This document shows, one piece after another, positions 1-12,900 of a stretch of DNA of 62,000 bases (positions are counted from its first letter, which is position 1; each line of letters begins with the position of its first letter). Source of the DNA: Owenia fusiformis (Eukaryota > Annelida > Polychaeta > Sabellida > Oweniidae); contig CAIIXF020000001.1 of the NCBI GenBank assembly GCA_903813345.2, positions 12,543,915 to 12,605,914 on the forward strand, written 5' to 3'. Below the pieces are notes generated by a model that did not search any database, was not told the origin of the DNA, and was given only the letters and a program-made list of their open reading frames with translations. The position numbers and the translations under genes are program-made.

Positions 1-1740
1 AGTTAATTTTTCATTTAAGTTACCCGTAACTAGCTTAATATCTACTTTTTCGTGCCAAATTTGAAAAAGATGATATCTTGGATTGTTATGAAGCTCACCA
101 AAGTTTTTAGAGATGTTTAGTAAATTTTCAAAAATCTTGGGAACTTCGAAACATTCCAAGATATAATTGATTTCAAATTTGACACCAATAGAGGATATTA
201 AGCCATTTATGGGTAATTTGCATTCCAAAATAACCACTATACCGCACCAGTCGAGCTGTTTTATTAGACAAGTCATTATTTTGCTGCGTATACCAAGGGT
301 GTTTATGGATGTAGAAATATCATATGGCACATGTTAAAAGTGGATTCATTTTCAGTGAATTCTCAACATGTGCTCATGGGCTATTTTTATATCAACTCAG
401 TCTGATGCATATCTCCAAAATCACTTGTGCCAACATTCACATGGGCCAATTGCTAATTATTAAACATTTTGGGGCTATGGATGAGACTGAACTATGAATG
501 TGTAAGTGTATACACGAAAAACGTTGTGCCACTTAACTTTTTGCAGTCCGTATGTACAGTTTGCTTGTATGTAAAGATCAGAACTAATATATAGAAAAAC
601 AGTGTATATATTGTAAATATAGACACCTGGGTTTAGATGTCAAAACTAAACTAATGTGAAGTATTTCACAAGAACTTTATTTTAAATTGTACTCATGTAG
701 AATCATACATACATACATACATCATTGACTTTGGCTTACTGTTTATTTGCTTTTGATTTCTTCTTGAATTTCATTTCATAACTGGGTTTGGTGTTTTGGA
801 TTATTAATTTTAAATTGGGCCATACAGGACCAATAGAACTATCTGTACTTTAAAACTAGAATTTTATACTTCAATTTTTGAATTTTAAGAGCCAATTCCT
901 AGGTGTAGTTTGTCTAATTTTGCTCAATGTTCTTGATTAAAGCGAGTAGAATCAAGCTGTGTAAATGTATATGTAATCAGGTATTACGTAGTCTATTTTT
1001 GAGAAGGCATGGATTTGTATGTAAAATAGAGCTGTAAATATTGTAAGTCTTGTAATAAAGACTTGTAACATAAGGGAAATAAAAGACAACACTGTGTATA
1101 AAAATTAATTTCATATTTTGTGTTCTTTTTGTGAAGTGAGATTCTGGAATAAATTGACCACTAAAGTACTTGGGACTATTTTCTCAGCTGCAGTATATTG
1201 AGATAAAACCTTACACCAAGGTACTTCTATTCTAGTGGTAGTTTCATTATAAAAACTCCAGCTCAAAACCAATAAAAGCTCTTTGCCAATTGTCATGCTG
1301 TCCAGCATATGGTTTCTACATACCAGAGAAATGTTTTTTTTCAGTGCTTTGTCCCTTACCTTTTGTACCTTTTCCTACCTAAAATATGAAGGAATTATGG
1401 AGTATGGCTAATAAGATGCTATGTTCATATTACTTTAATCACTTGATACTTCCCACACACCAACTTAACTTTACTTATCAAAATCGCTCAATACACTCTT
1501 GATTTATCAGTCATGCCTGCCCCAAAAATGATATATTCCAGAGGGTGTGAATTAATATTCATTTATTTTCAGTGTAGTACAATACTCCTATTGACAGTTT
1601 CCTAGTTTATGTAGAACAGCTGTTTTCAAAATCAATTATAACCAGAACAACGGCAACGCCAAAGCATAGCGAATCCCATCGAACAGAAATGGCTGGCATT
1701 TTTACAAACGAATAGCAAATATCATAAAACAACACACATA
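1..1740. other. Non-coding AT-rich DNA, possible 3' UTR end
   Basis: No convincing exon is seen on either strand. There is a short (ACAT)n run near 701-720. Two AATAAA hexamers lie on the plus strand at 1054-1059 and 1078-1083, which would suit the 3' end of a transcript entering from the left, but there is no coding sequence upstream within the window to support that. Confidence 0.3.
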
Positions 1741-2900
1741 AGAAAGGCCACCATTTTCAAAATGGTTGCTCACTAGCCAAGTTGTCATCAGAAGAAATAA
1801 TATGCTTTCAGTAGCCACCTCTAAAATTTTTGAAAAATCGCACACGTACTTGTAAAATAACACACATAAAAATGGTGGCCATTTTTCAAAATCGCCGACT
1901 ACTCCCCAAAGTTTTATTAGAAAATTTGCCATTCTTAAAGTATTCACATATCAAATATGAACAAAATCGCTCCACTACTTTTTGAGTTATAGTAAAATAC
2001 GTTAAAATGGCGGCCATTTTTCAAAATGGCCACCTTCTACCAAAAGTGTCATTAGAAATAGACAGTGTGCCATGCTTATAGTATTCACATACCAAATATG
2101 AACAAAATTGCTCCACTACTTTTCGATAATAATAGTAAAATACGTTAAAATGGCGGTCATTTTTCAAATTTTTTTTCAAAATGGCCGCCTTCTACCAAAA
2201 GTGTCATAGGACAGTGTGCCATGCTTATAGTATTCACATACCAAATATTAATGCCTTCTACCAAAAGTGTCATAGGGCAGTGTGCCGTGCTTATAGTATT
2301 CACATACCAAATATGAAAAATTGCTCCACTACTTTTCGAGTTATAGTAAAATACGTTAAAATGGCGGCCATTTTTCAAAATGGCCGCCTTCTACCAAAAG
2401 TGTCTCAAGACAGTGTACAATGCTTATAGTATTCACATACCAAATATGAACAAAATCGCTCCACTATTTTTTGAGTTATAGCAAAAATCGTAAAATGACG
2501 AGTAAAGGCCACCGTTTTTCAAGATGGCTGCCATGTGCTTCTTTAATATCTACATTTGTAGCATTATTAATGTCCTTTATAACTTTTTACATTTAAAACA
2601 TATTGCTATAACAGTTTTACATATTGCACCTAAATTACTGTAAAATCCGCACTAAAATGGCTGCCATTTTGAAATGAGCGGCCATTTTGAAAATCGGCTC
2701 TCGAGCAGAACTTCTACCCCCATAAGGTATATGTGTACAAAATATGAACAAAATCGGGCCAACGGTACTTGAGTCATTGCCCGGACGGACGGACGTACGT
2801 ACGGGCAGACGTACGTACGGATGTACGTACGGACGGACGGAGGCGTTCCCTATATCCCTCCGAACTTCGTTCGATGGGATAATAAAAACATTGGAGTGTC
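1741..2900. repeat. Degenerate GGCGGCCATTTT tandem repeat
   Basis: About seven imperfect units combine a palindromic core (AAAATGGCGGCCATTTT and variants) with a spacer reading roughly 'accaaatatgaacaaaatcgctccactactttt' in shorter or longer form. The right end changes into a GGACGGACG/GTACGTACG run (2780-2845) followed by a motif meaning 'ccctccgaacttcg ttcgatggga'. The same ending recurs at 27200-27262 and 38345-38410, so these are copies of one repeat family with a common 3' end. The short reading frames inside are not genes. Confidence 0.8.
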
Positions 2901-4277
2901 AATCAGTTTTACTCCACTTGCTATTCTTTGATAATGCCAAATAGAAATATTACGAATTGGAAAGTTACAACTAGATTTCTGACATCATAAAGCTTGTATA
3001 CCTAGGCTGTGGTAATCATGGTGGTATTGTTCAGATCACCAAGGTTTATTCACTCTACTATACCTAACCCCTAGAAATGCATAAGATACTCTGTTTGTCC
3101 AATTGTATTGTTTAGTATAATTTTGAAAGTACCTTATTAACATCTAACATCATCCGATAAACCATTCATAAGGAACAGACACATAAAAACAAATAACATA
3201 ATCATTACTAATAAGCCAAAAAGGGTTGCTCATGAACACCAAATGCAAGGTATAGCAGTGTTATTGTATCATATGGATTTAGTTTCTATTTTTAATTTTA
3301 TTTATAAGTTGCTCATTGTGTTTTTAAGCTCTATGGTGGCTGTAGTGGCTGTATGGCAGCTGTAGCTTCACAAAATTGATTTAGAAAATCTACATCATAC
3401 TGCTTATTCCTATATTTTATGCATATTTTCCAATTTTGAAAGGTACAGCTGATATAGGGTTGCCGTTGATCAAATGTGACTGAGGCATTAATGATGATTT
3501 GGCAAATCTATTCATAAATCTAAGTCTAACATACATGTTCATCTGCAATAATGGTATATAATATGCATGGCTTTGTAGAGTTAACCTTAAATGCATTGAA
3601 TGACTAGCTTTAATCCCAATGACCTAATTTCATTTTACATATGTTCATAATTCAATTGATTAATTCCATATTTTTCAAACTTTTATGGGGAATAGGGACT
3701 TCTGGGTAGGGCCAGTTCCTTTGTAAAGGATATTGATTTAAAGATTCTAGTTTGCCTGAACAACAGTATACTAGATATACTCGTTCATGTAGTAAATTAA
3801 TTTTAGTTCTAGGTAATAAAAGATAAATAAATTGGTGGGAAAGGATGGCTGTCAGAAAAAATTGGATATACAGTACTTCGATATTCATATTCATTTTAAG
3901 CCATGGGCATAACTGTAATTTTGAACAACTGGAGTAAAATATATCTGCGTGGATTTCATGAATAACATACCAACATGTTTTTACAAATATCCTGAGTTTT
4001 TCTGTACGAAGCTTTTATATATCTCTAAAATATGCCCTTTCAAAGATAAAGACGATTGCAAAATGGGATCTACTGAAAGGATTTCTAATCTACCCCATTA
4101 AGACTATATGAAAGGCTGTTAGTCACCAATTCATAATCAACAAAATATTGAATTATTTTCACATATTCATTTATTTGCAAAATATTCGACCTGATCTACT
4201 GTGGAGATACTTATAAAAGGGTAACTCCTCTACAGCAAATACTACTTATTGATACATAATAGTTGTGTCATATAATA
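2901..4277. other. Intergenic DNA, nothing recognised
   Basis: AT-rich sequence with no exon-like reading frame flanked by splice signals and no recognisable repeat. Confidence 0.5.
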
Positions 4278-4717
4278 AAACCTATTATTATATCACTATC
4301 TAGCTAGCGACAGTATGATTGGTCAAAACCGGGTCACATATCGTGGGATATCTGGCGATATTCAATGGCAATGCTAATCAGATAAGACAACCGTGAGATA
4401 TCTAGCGATATCCCACGCTCCCGGGAATTTTCAAAGAATTTGTTTTCGTTCAGTGTAAATAATTTAGTTCAGTGTAAGTCAAAATGGCAGACGAACCGAG
4501 TAGATTCAATGTATTTCAATGTTAACCTATGACTTAATAATATTAGGGATGTTTAGCTAGACAGTGATATAATAAAACAAATATTTCACTCTATTTTCGG
4601 TGAATACCTGTAGCACTTTCACAAGGTGATATTCCACTTGCCCTTCGGGCTTCGTGGAATATCACTTGTGAAAGATGTACAGGTATTCACCTCAATAGAG
4701 TGAAATATTTGACCAAT
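4278..4717. repeat. Foldback element with nested palindromes
   Basis: The element is bounded by ATTGGTCAAA at 4318-4327 and its inverse TTTGACCAAT at 4708-4717. Inside, 4578-4711 is a near-perfect hairpin: arms of about 58 bases run from CAAATATTTCACTCTATT to GTGATATTCCAC, and the loop is GC-rich with the core 'cccttcgggc'. A second inverted pair (around 4288-4310 and 4553-4577, TATATCACT..CTAGCTAG) is nested around it. This is a non-autonomous foldback or MITE-like element with no coding capacity. Confidence 0.75.
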
Positions 4718-5448
4718 ATTGCTATGATATTACCAGCTGCTTTTCACTCTGTCCTTTTATAACAAACAAGCATTCTATTCTGATTTAAAGTTGCAAATGG
4801 CTGTCATATCATATACACTTAAAAATAGACTGAATACTCCAGAATTACAATGTCCTTAAAATGGTATATTATAAAGTCAGTTTTGCTGTAGAGAGGATGC
4901 CATTGTACTTGACACCCTGTATATAATAACCATCATACATCTGAATTGCAAGTAACATTACAAAGATATTGTTTCAATAGTGCATATATAAGTTATCAAA
5001 ATGATTCAGAAAAAATGGTATGTATAGTACAATGTTGTGCTCTATTTTCAAACCCTTCAAACACACAAAAATCAAAGCGCCGAGAAATCATAATTCTAAT
5101 GAGGGCATATAAGGCCCTTTACTGCACTTCAAAAACAACCTTCATACAAAACTAGCAATGTACAACAATATTGTGATCATATGTTAGTATTTGGGCTAAA
5201 ATGATTGGTAAATTCTCAAACAGAATATTTGGCAGGCTAATCCTTCTTTAATATGAAGTATTCAAAGATGACGTGACACTAAAGATGTTTCCATAAGAAG
5301 AGTAATTAAATGTTGTTTCGATTGGCAGGGCATATTTTTGCAAGTGACTAAATACTGACTATGGGATATGCAAATGATATATAACTTCTTTTAATGTTTT
5401 GATATATATCTTTAAGCCATTCGTCAACTGCAGAAATTATCAGGGATA

Positions 5449-5566
5449 GACAAGGCATTAACATGCAAAATGTCACCACCTGACATTTGTTACAGACAAT
5501 AAACACCATCCACAAAAAAGTTGGAGACCATAACAATGTATAACCACTTGTGGTGGTGACATAAAA
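5449..5566 (+). mobile_element. Short GTCACCACC-type MITE copy
   Basis: It starts GACAAGGCATTAACATGC, then AAAATGTCACCACCTG, and ends in a small hairpin CCACTTGTGGTGGTGACATA. Further copies lie at about 19481-19640, 21257-21378, 27295-27379, 32775-32890, 43363-43515, 57710-58327 and 58800-58890. The inverted GTCACCACC / GGTGGTGAC ends suggest a MITE. Confidence 0.7.
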
Positions 5567-6969
5567 AATTATGATAATTGTGCACTTTATGGTCACTAGA
5601 TTTGAATGTCAATTTTTTATTCAAATATTACTTCAAACTTATTTGCTACAGAGTGAGTAGACTATTTGTTTCACCCATAGTCTTAATCAAGCTTGTCATA
5701 GTAAACAATATAAAATATGAGCCCTATGAAATACATTTGAATTTATAAACTATAATTGATGCTTACACAATGAAAACATTTCTCATTAAGGCATTACATT
5801 ACATGGCAAGTAAATATAAATACATTATGCATTATTATTGGATTTTCACCCTGTCTTATACAAGAACAATGCTATTTCAATAAAGTAAAATACTAAAATT
5901 TACTAAGGGATTCAGTGCTCTTATTGAGGTACAATAACAATCACATTGTATTGAGGTATTTTCCCCTATTTGTTGAAAAATCTTTGGCGACTGCAGTCTC
6001 ATTGCATGTGTTTACTCATTACATGTTTGCGTCTATTCTGATGCTATTGTCATCTTCAAATCGCTATTATCCATTCATAATCCATGAATGCAATGAACTG
6101 AAAAAATTTATGTTTATATAAATGTATATCTACATGTTTGTCATTAAAATTGCTTTCTGGTGCTTGTATCATTAAGTTCAGTGACTATAAAGCTCAATTA
6201 TTTACACTGTTGAAATAGTACGAGATAGTCACAAGCATTTGCTGACATCTTTTTTATTCAAAGCAGACTTTATGACTTTATGACTTTGCTGCATTTCAAC
6301 TGTCACAATGAATATCCATATGTTACTTTAAGTATGAGTGTGCCACTTTAATCAAAAAAAATATCAGTGTGTCACTTCAAGTACCAGTGTGTCACTTCAG
6401 CCATGTCCATCAATGTGTCTTTGTGACTATATAATTACATCTCAACTTACAGCTTTCAAATGTTAAATATTTTTACTGTAATTTTTTTTATTGTTGGATG
6501 TACGTTTGGCCCTAGTAGGGCTCCAGTACAAATAAATCCTATTATAAAACATAATGTACATATCTATGTGTCTCTGTTTCTATAGCAACCTGGATCTCCA
6601 TGCAATAACATAATTTGCTCTGAATTAACATGTGATTCCATGTATACACATGTAGCTGCATGTATGAGCATGAAATTGTATATGTTATTGTGTAACTCCA
6701 TCTATTGTCATGAAGCTCCATGAATTAACATGTAGCTCAAAATATCAAAATTATGACTCCATGTATTTATTATTAACATTGTGTCATGTGATCATGTATT
6801 GACATGTGACTCCATGTATTAACATGTAACACAATACATTTACATAGACACCTGTAATCTATGCATCCATATTCCATTATTGGTCCATAATGGAACAGAC
6901 TGGCCATCCTGTACAACTAAGGGGCTACCTTAAATAAGTGCTGGACCTTCAATCGAGTTGACTTGGAGC
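5567..6969. other. Intergenic DNA with a degenerate 'CATGT' repeat
   Basis: No gene recognised. From about 6590 to 6850 a loose tandem repeat of words such as 'acatgtgactccatgtatt' is visible. The stretch after 6860 lies just downstream of the minus-strand stop codon at 6970 and may include the 3' UTR of the transporter gene. Confidence 0.4.
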
Positions 6970-9900
6970 TCAGACTATCTTGTGCTCACTGAAAGGACTG
7001 TGTGTAGATTCATAGTCTAAATGTACAAAGGCACGTTCTACTTCTGGAAGACGTTCTATCTTGTGTTGTAAAGCTTCGCCAATGTCATGTGCCATTCTAA
7101 GTCCCATAAACTCTGATAACACAATGTCCACTTCTGCTAAGAAATTATTGCCTGAAAATGTAAATGGGGACTATCAAACAACGATAATACAGAGCTGACT
7201 TGTAAATGAGAATGATATACCATGTGATTTTACCCATGAGGTTCGAAGAAAAAATGTTATGGTACAAAAATTGTATATAACACTTTTTAGTCCTGTCCCT
7301 AGCCTCTCTGAGCTTACTCGGATTTAGAATGAAATAACTTTTGATTTTCTTTTAGTAGATACCCTGAAGTGTAGGAATCCATAAGTTATTTTTCCAGGTT
7401 TGGGTAAAATCAATTTTTATGGCAGGTTATAGTGGCGCCATCTAGTGATTTTAAAGTTGCAGGGTGATAATCTTAATTAATTTTTTTTTCAGCCAAACCT
7501 AATTTCATATTTATTTTTTTGCTTTTTCCTTAGAGACTACTTCCTAAACTATGCATTTGAATTTTTAGGTGATCCTGGAAGGTTATTTGATGGGTCATTT
7601 TGCCTCAAAAATACAGAAGCGCCACCTATAATCAAGGGTCTACCTTATAAAGTTTATTATTCTGAGGCTGTTATGGTAGATAAATTTGTTATTATTGGTG
7701 TAATAATTAGAACCATAAAGGGGACATATGATGCAGTATCAAATTAATATATGTGGGACATGGGAACTTTAGAAAAATTTTTTTTTGTAAAAGTGGAAGA
7801 AATTTGACAAAATATCAGTTTTTACATATTACCAAATACATATGCTTTTTTTTATTTCTAAGGTAATCCTTATATGATGTAACAAGTACAAACAAATACA
7901 TTTTGATTTTTGAGAATATGAATGAAGTAATTGTAGGGCTGAATTTTGGTTTTGGCCCATTATTATTATTTAATTATTCTGTGTTTGATATACACCCCTT
8001 ATTATATCAAAGACTCAACTTCTGGAAATACAACATGGTACTTAATGAATGTATGAAATGCTTTTCCTGAGTTTCTTTGTATTAATAGAGTATAACATCT
8101 ATTAATCATATCATTTCCATAAGTGTGCACTTTTAGAATAAATTATATTTTATTTTACAGGTAATTTTTGCCAGAAACATTTTGTATAAAATTAGAGCTT
8201 CTCAAAAGATGTTTCTACACTTTTCAAATAAAAAATGATCCTTCAATCTATCCCACCCAAATGGAGTTAGATCTAATTTTATATTATATTTATACCATCA
8301 TAAGTTAATATCAAACTCAAAACTGAAACTCCTGTTAAAAGCCATGGCAGCTAATTTTGGGGTAATTTACATCTTATAAGCATGAAGGTTGTTTAAAACA
8401 GTAATCCTCTATAATTGACTTATTGATTAACCTCTGTTTTTGTATTTAGTATATATTTGAGACTACAGATGAACATGTATTGAATTGGTGGAAACAAAAT
8501 TATTAAAATGTGATTAAAGTAAGTAAGCTTAAGGTTTATTTAAGATATAAAGATTCCTCATCTTCGACAAAATAGAAGAATTAAAATTATGATCACTTAG
8601 AATGATTCAAATTATTTCTAATATAGAATGTAAGTTGGTGTCTAGGAAAATAAAATCTGTGATGCTTCCAAGTACTTAGAAACACTCGATTTTTGAAAGA
8701 TTTTTGAACGAAGCAAAACTTTCTTTTACGTGCTATTTTACAATTTTTGCAATTACTTGAAAAGTAGTCGAGCGATTTTGTTCATATTTGGTATGTGACT
8801 ACTTATTAGCATGACACACTGTTTTATGACACTTTGGCTTTTGAAAATGGCCGCCATTTTTAAACGTGTTATTTTATGTCCTTTACTATAACTCAAAAAG
8901 TAATAGAGCGATTTTGTTCATATTTGATATGTGAATACTCATAAGCATAGTTCACTGTCTAATGACAATTTGGCCGCCATTTTGACACGTGTTATTTTAC
9001 GTTCTGAGCATGGCACACTGTTTTATGACACTTTGGCAGCCATGGCTGTTCGATGGGATTTGCTACACTTTGGCGTTGCTGTTGTCTAGTTATATAATAA
9101 TCTTAAATTGATTAATTTTTAGACATTCTTGGTAAATGTTGAGGTGGCCAATTTTGATTTTGCCTAAAATCTTGTCTGTAAAGTTTTGTCTATATGCATT
9201 TCCTGGCCAACTGATAAGCTTTTGGGCATTCTTGATAAGGGGTAAGGTGGCCATTTTGGATTTTTTGGTGTCCCGAATAATCTTGTATACAGGTTTCCAG
9301 CCAAACAATTTGAGGGATTCATTTGAAATTTTCAGGGATGTTTCTACTTATGAAAGTTCAGAACTGATTAGTTTTTCGGCATTCTTGGTAAATGTTAAGG
9401 TGGCCATTTTGGATTTTACGTCCTAAAATCTTGTGTCTCAAGGCTTGTCTACAGGTTTCCACTCCAACCGTTTGAGGGATTCATTTGAAATTTTCAGGGA
9501 TGTTTCTACCTATGAAAGTTTAGAACTGATTAGTTTTTTGGCATTCTGGGTAAAAGTTAAGGCAGCAATTTTGGATTTTGTGTTCTTAAATCTTGTCTGT
9601 CAAGGCTTGTCTTCAGGTTTCCAGCCAAACCATTTGATGAATTCTTTGGAAATTTTAAGGAATGTTTCTACCTATGAAAGTTTAGAACTGATTAGTTTTT
9701 TAGGCAGTCTGGGTAAAGGTTAGGGTGGCCATTTTGGATGTTCCGTTACAAAAACTGTATTCTATTCAAGGGTGCGATTCTGTTCACACTGTGCCTTGTT
9801 AAATTTTCTATCAAAAATGGGCTGATTCCCCTCCGTTCATTATGTTCCATCACCAGGCATATAAATCACTTTATAGAAAATTATATCATTTTGAAAAAGG

Positions 9901-12900
9901 TATATCATATACTTATATATTTTATGTGTGCGATAGACTGTATTGGCACAATTTAAAAATGAGTTGATGAGAATATAAGCAAAGCTTTACCTGCAATTCA
10001 CTTCCTTACTGGTTCAGATGTTACAAGTAAAGTTGGTACAAAACCTGCAGCATTGAAAGTAAAACCAGAATACATTCAAGGTTTAGCAACCTTTGGGGAG
10101 AACCTAAGTGATGAAAATTGCAGTAAAGCTGAAGTGTTTCTTGTACAAGTTTTGAAATCTGGGTCAAAATGTATGACCATGAATAAATTTAGGAACTGGA
10201 TGTACCATCACTCAAAATCAGCTCAAATAAGCTCATTGCCACCCACATCACACCTACTAACAGACCACATAAAACGAGCTCACTTAGCCACATATCAAGT
10301 CCAGCATGTTCTAGATGAAGAAGCTGTAACACTTGATCCCCTACAATATGGCTACATGAAGGACCCCACAAATGATTCTCTTATCCCAAAGCAGGACATA
10401 AGGATTTGGCCTGAAGATTTGATAAAGCAATGTACATGCAAAACTTGCAGCCAGGCATCATGTGGATGCAAACAGAGTGGGCAACACTGCATATCATTCT
10501 GCAAATGCACAAGTTTACAAACAAATAAATGTAAAAATCCCTTTTTAAAAGAGAGTGAACTTTTGGAGGCAATGCTTAATTAATGTTTTATGCTGATAAA
10601 ATGAACTGTTTTAATCAAATATAACAAAACAAATTGAATGTAACAGTTGTTTTCTAGTCTCTTATTTTACAATGAATTGGAATTTAGGTAGAATCAGATC
10701 AGGGAGCAGTTTTCAAAAATATTGATGTCATATTCGTAATCACATCTATTTTCTAGAAATTCAAAGCAGTGCATTCTTTATTAAAAAATAGAGGTATATC
10801 TGTTAATACGTTCAAGTGTTTTGCTGTGGATATATATACTTTGAATCTGAAATATGGTTATATTATTTCATAAAATAGCATGTATCTATTAGGAGGTACA
10901 ATATTTGAAATGGTCAGGAAGACTTGGGGAGGCTAAAAGCGCATTTTGCTTTCAATTTTGTCATTGTTCTCTATGTTTCTTACTTTGCCTTCAAAAATCA
11001 TACATGATTTACAAACAAATGAAACTTATAGAAAAATATATTTTCTATAGATGGCGCCTTTTATGCATGGTTTCATTCTGTCTATAATGTATTCATTGAT
11101 AACCGTAATTGTCAACCATAAGCTTAACTTGTCTAAATATATATTTTTCTACTTGTTACATCATGTTAGGTTTACCTTAGAAATAAAAAGCATATGTATT
11201 TGGTAATATGTAAAAACTGATATTTTGTCAAATTTCTTCCACTTTTACAAAAAAAAATTTTTCTAAGTTCCCATGTCCCACATATATTAATTTGATACTG
11301 CATCATATGTCCCCTTTATGGTTCTAATTATTACACCAATAAAAACAATTTTATCTACCATAACAGCCTCAGAATAATAAACTTTATAAGGTAGACCCTT
11401 GATTATAGGTGGCGCTTCTGTATATTTGAGGCAAAATGACCCATCAAATGACCTTCCAGGATCACCTAAAAATTCAAATGCATAGTTTAGGAAGTAGTCT
11501 CTAAGGAAACAGCAAAAAAATAAATATGAAATTAGGTTTGGCTGAAAAAAAAATTAATTAAGATTATCACCCTGCAACTTTAAAATCACTAGATGGCGCC
11601 ACTATAACCTGCCATAAAAATTGATTTTACCCAAACCTGAAAAAATAACTTATGGATTCCTACACTTCAGGGTATCTTCTAAAAGAAAATCAAAAGTTAT
11701 TTCATTCTAAATCCGAGTAAGCTCAGAGAGGCTAGGGACAGGATCATTTACAATCTGATCATATTCCCACTGACTATGTAGCCCTGGCTGTGTTGAACTC
11801 TACATACCCCCTTAAATACTAAGGTTCCCACGGTTAATAAGAACCTCACATTCACACCTTTGGCACAATGAAAGATTCTTCCCAAAATGATATGCCCTGA
11901 CTGTATCTTCCTCTACAGCCCATCCCTTCACTAGCCATCATTCACACCTTTGGCACAATGAAAGATTCTTCCCAAAATGATATGCCCTGACTTTATCTAC
12001 CTCTACAGCCCATTCCTTCACTAGCCATCATTCACACCTTTGGCACAATGAAAGATTCTTCCCAAAATGATATGCCCTGACTTTATCTTCCTCTACAGCC
12101 CATCCCTTCACTAGCCATCATTCACACCTTTGGCACAATGAAAGATTCTTCCCAAAATGATATGCCCTGACTTTATCTACCTCTACAGCCCATTCCTTCA
12201 CTAGCCATCATTCACACCTTTGGCACAATGAAAGATTCTTCCCAAAATGATATGCCCTGACTTTATCTACCTCTACAGCCCATCCCTTCACTAGCCATCA
12301 TTCACACCTTTGGCACAATGAAAGATTCTTCCCAAAATGATATGCCCTGACTTTATCTACCTCTACAGCCCATCCCTTCACTAGCCATCATTCACACCTT
12401 TGGCACAATGAAAGATTCTTCCCAAAATGATATGCCCTGACTGTATCTTCCTCTACAGCCCATCCCTTCACTAGCCATCATTCACACCTTTGGCACAATG
12501 AAAGATTCTTCCCAAAATGATATGCCCTGACTGTATCTACCTCTACAGCCCATCCCTTCACTAGCCATCATTCACACCTTTGGCACAATGAAAGATTATT
12601 ACCAAAATGATATGCCCTGACTTTATCTACCTCTTCAGCCCATCCCTTCACTAGCCATCATTCACACCTTTGGCACAATGAAAGATTCTTCCCAAAATGA
12701 TATGCCCTGACTGTGTCTACCTCTAAAGCCCATCCCTTCACTAGCCATCATTCACACCTTTGGCACAATGAAAGATTCTTCCCAAAATGATATGCCCTGA
12801 CTTTATCTACCTCTACAGCCCATCCCTTCACTAGCCATCATTCACACCTTTGGCACAATGAAAGATTCTTCCCAAGTCAACATTCATGCCTTTGGCACAA

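Larger units (their letters stand above)
7291..11743. mobile_element. 4.45-kb element with ~595-bp terminal inverted repeats
   Basis: The two ends, 7291-7888 and 11150-11743, are long inverted repeats differing by a few percent and starting TCCTGTCCCTAGCCTCTC. It sits in the last intron of the transporter gene. The interior holds GGCGGCC-type repeats (about 8745-9060), a roughly 164-bp tandem repeat (9136-9745) and a plus-strand reading frame with a Cys-rich end (9963-10583). No clear target-site duplication is seen at the edges. The structure is that of a DNA transposon or foldback element; I see no DDE or DDD transposase motif, so the superfamily is open. Confidence 0.8.

Noticed and set aside
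9136-9723. Two 96-residue plus-strand frames as transposon proteins
   Set aside because: Both are the 164-bp tandem repeat translated; similarity to each other is due to the repeat.
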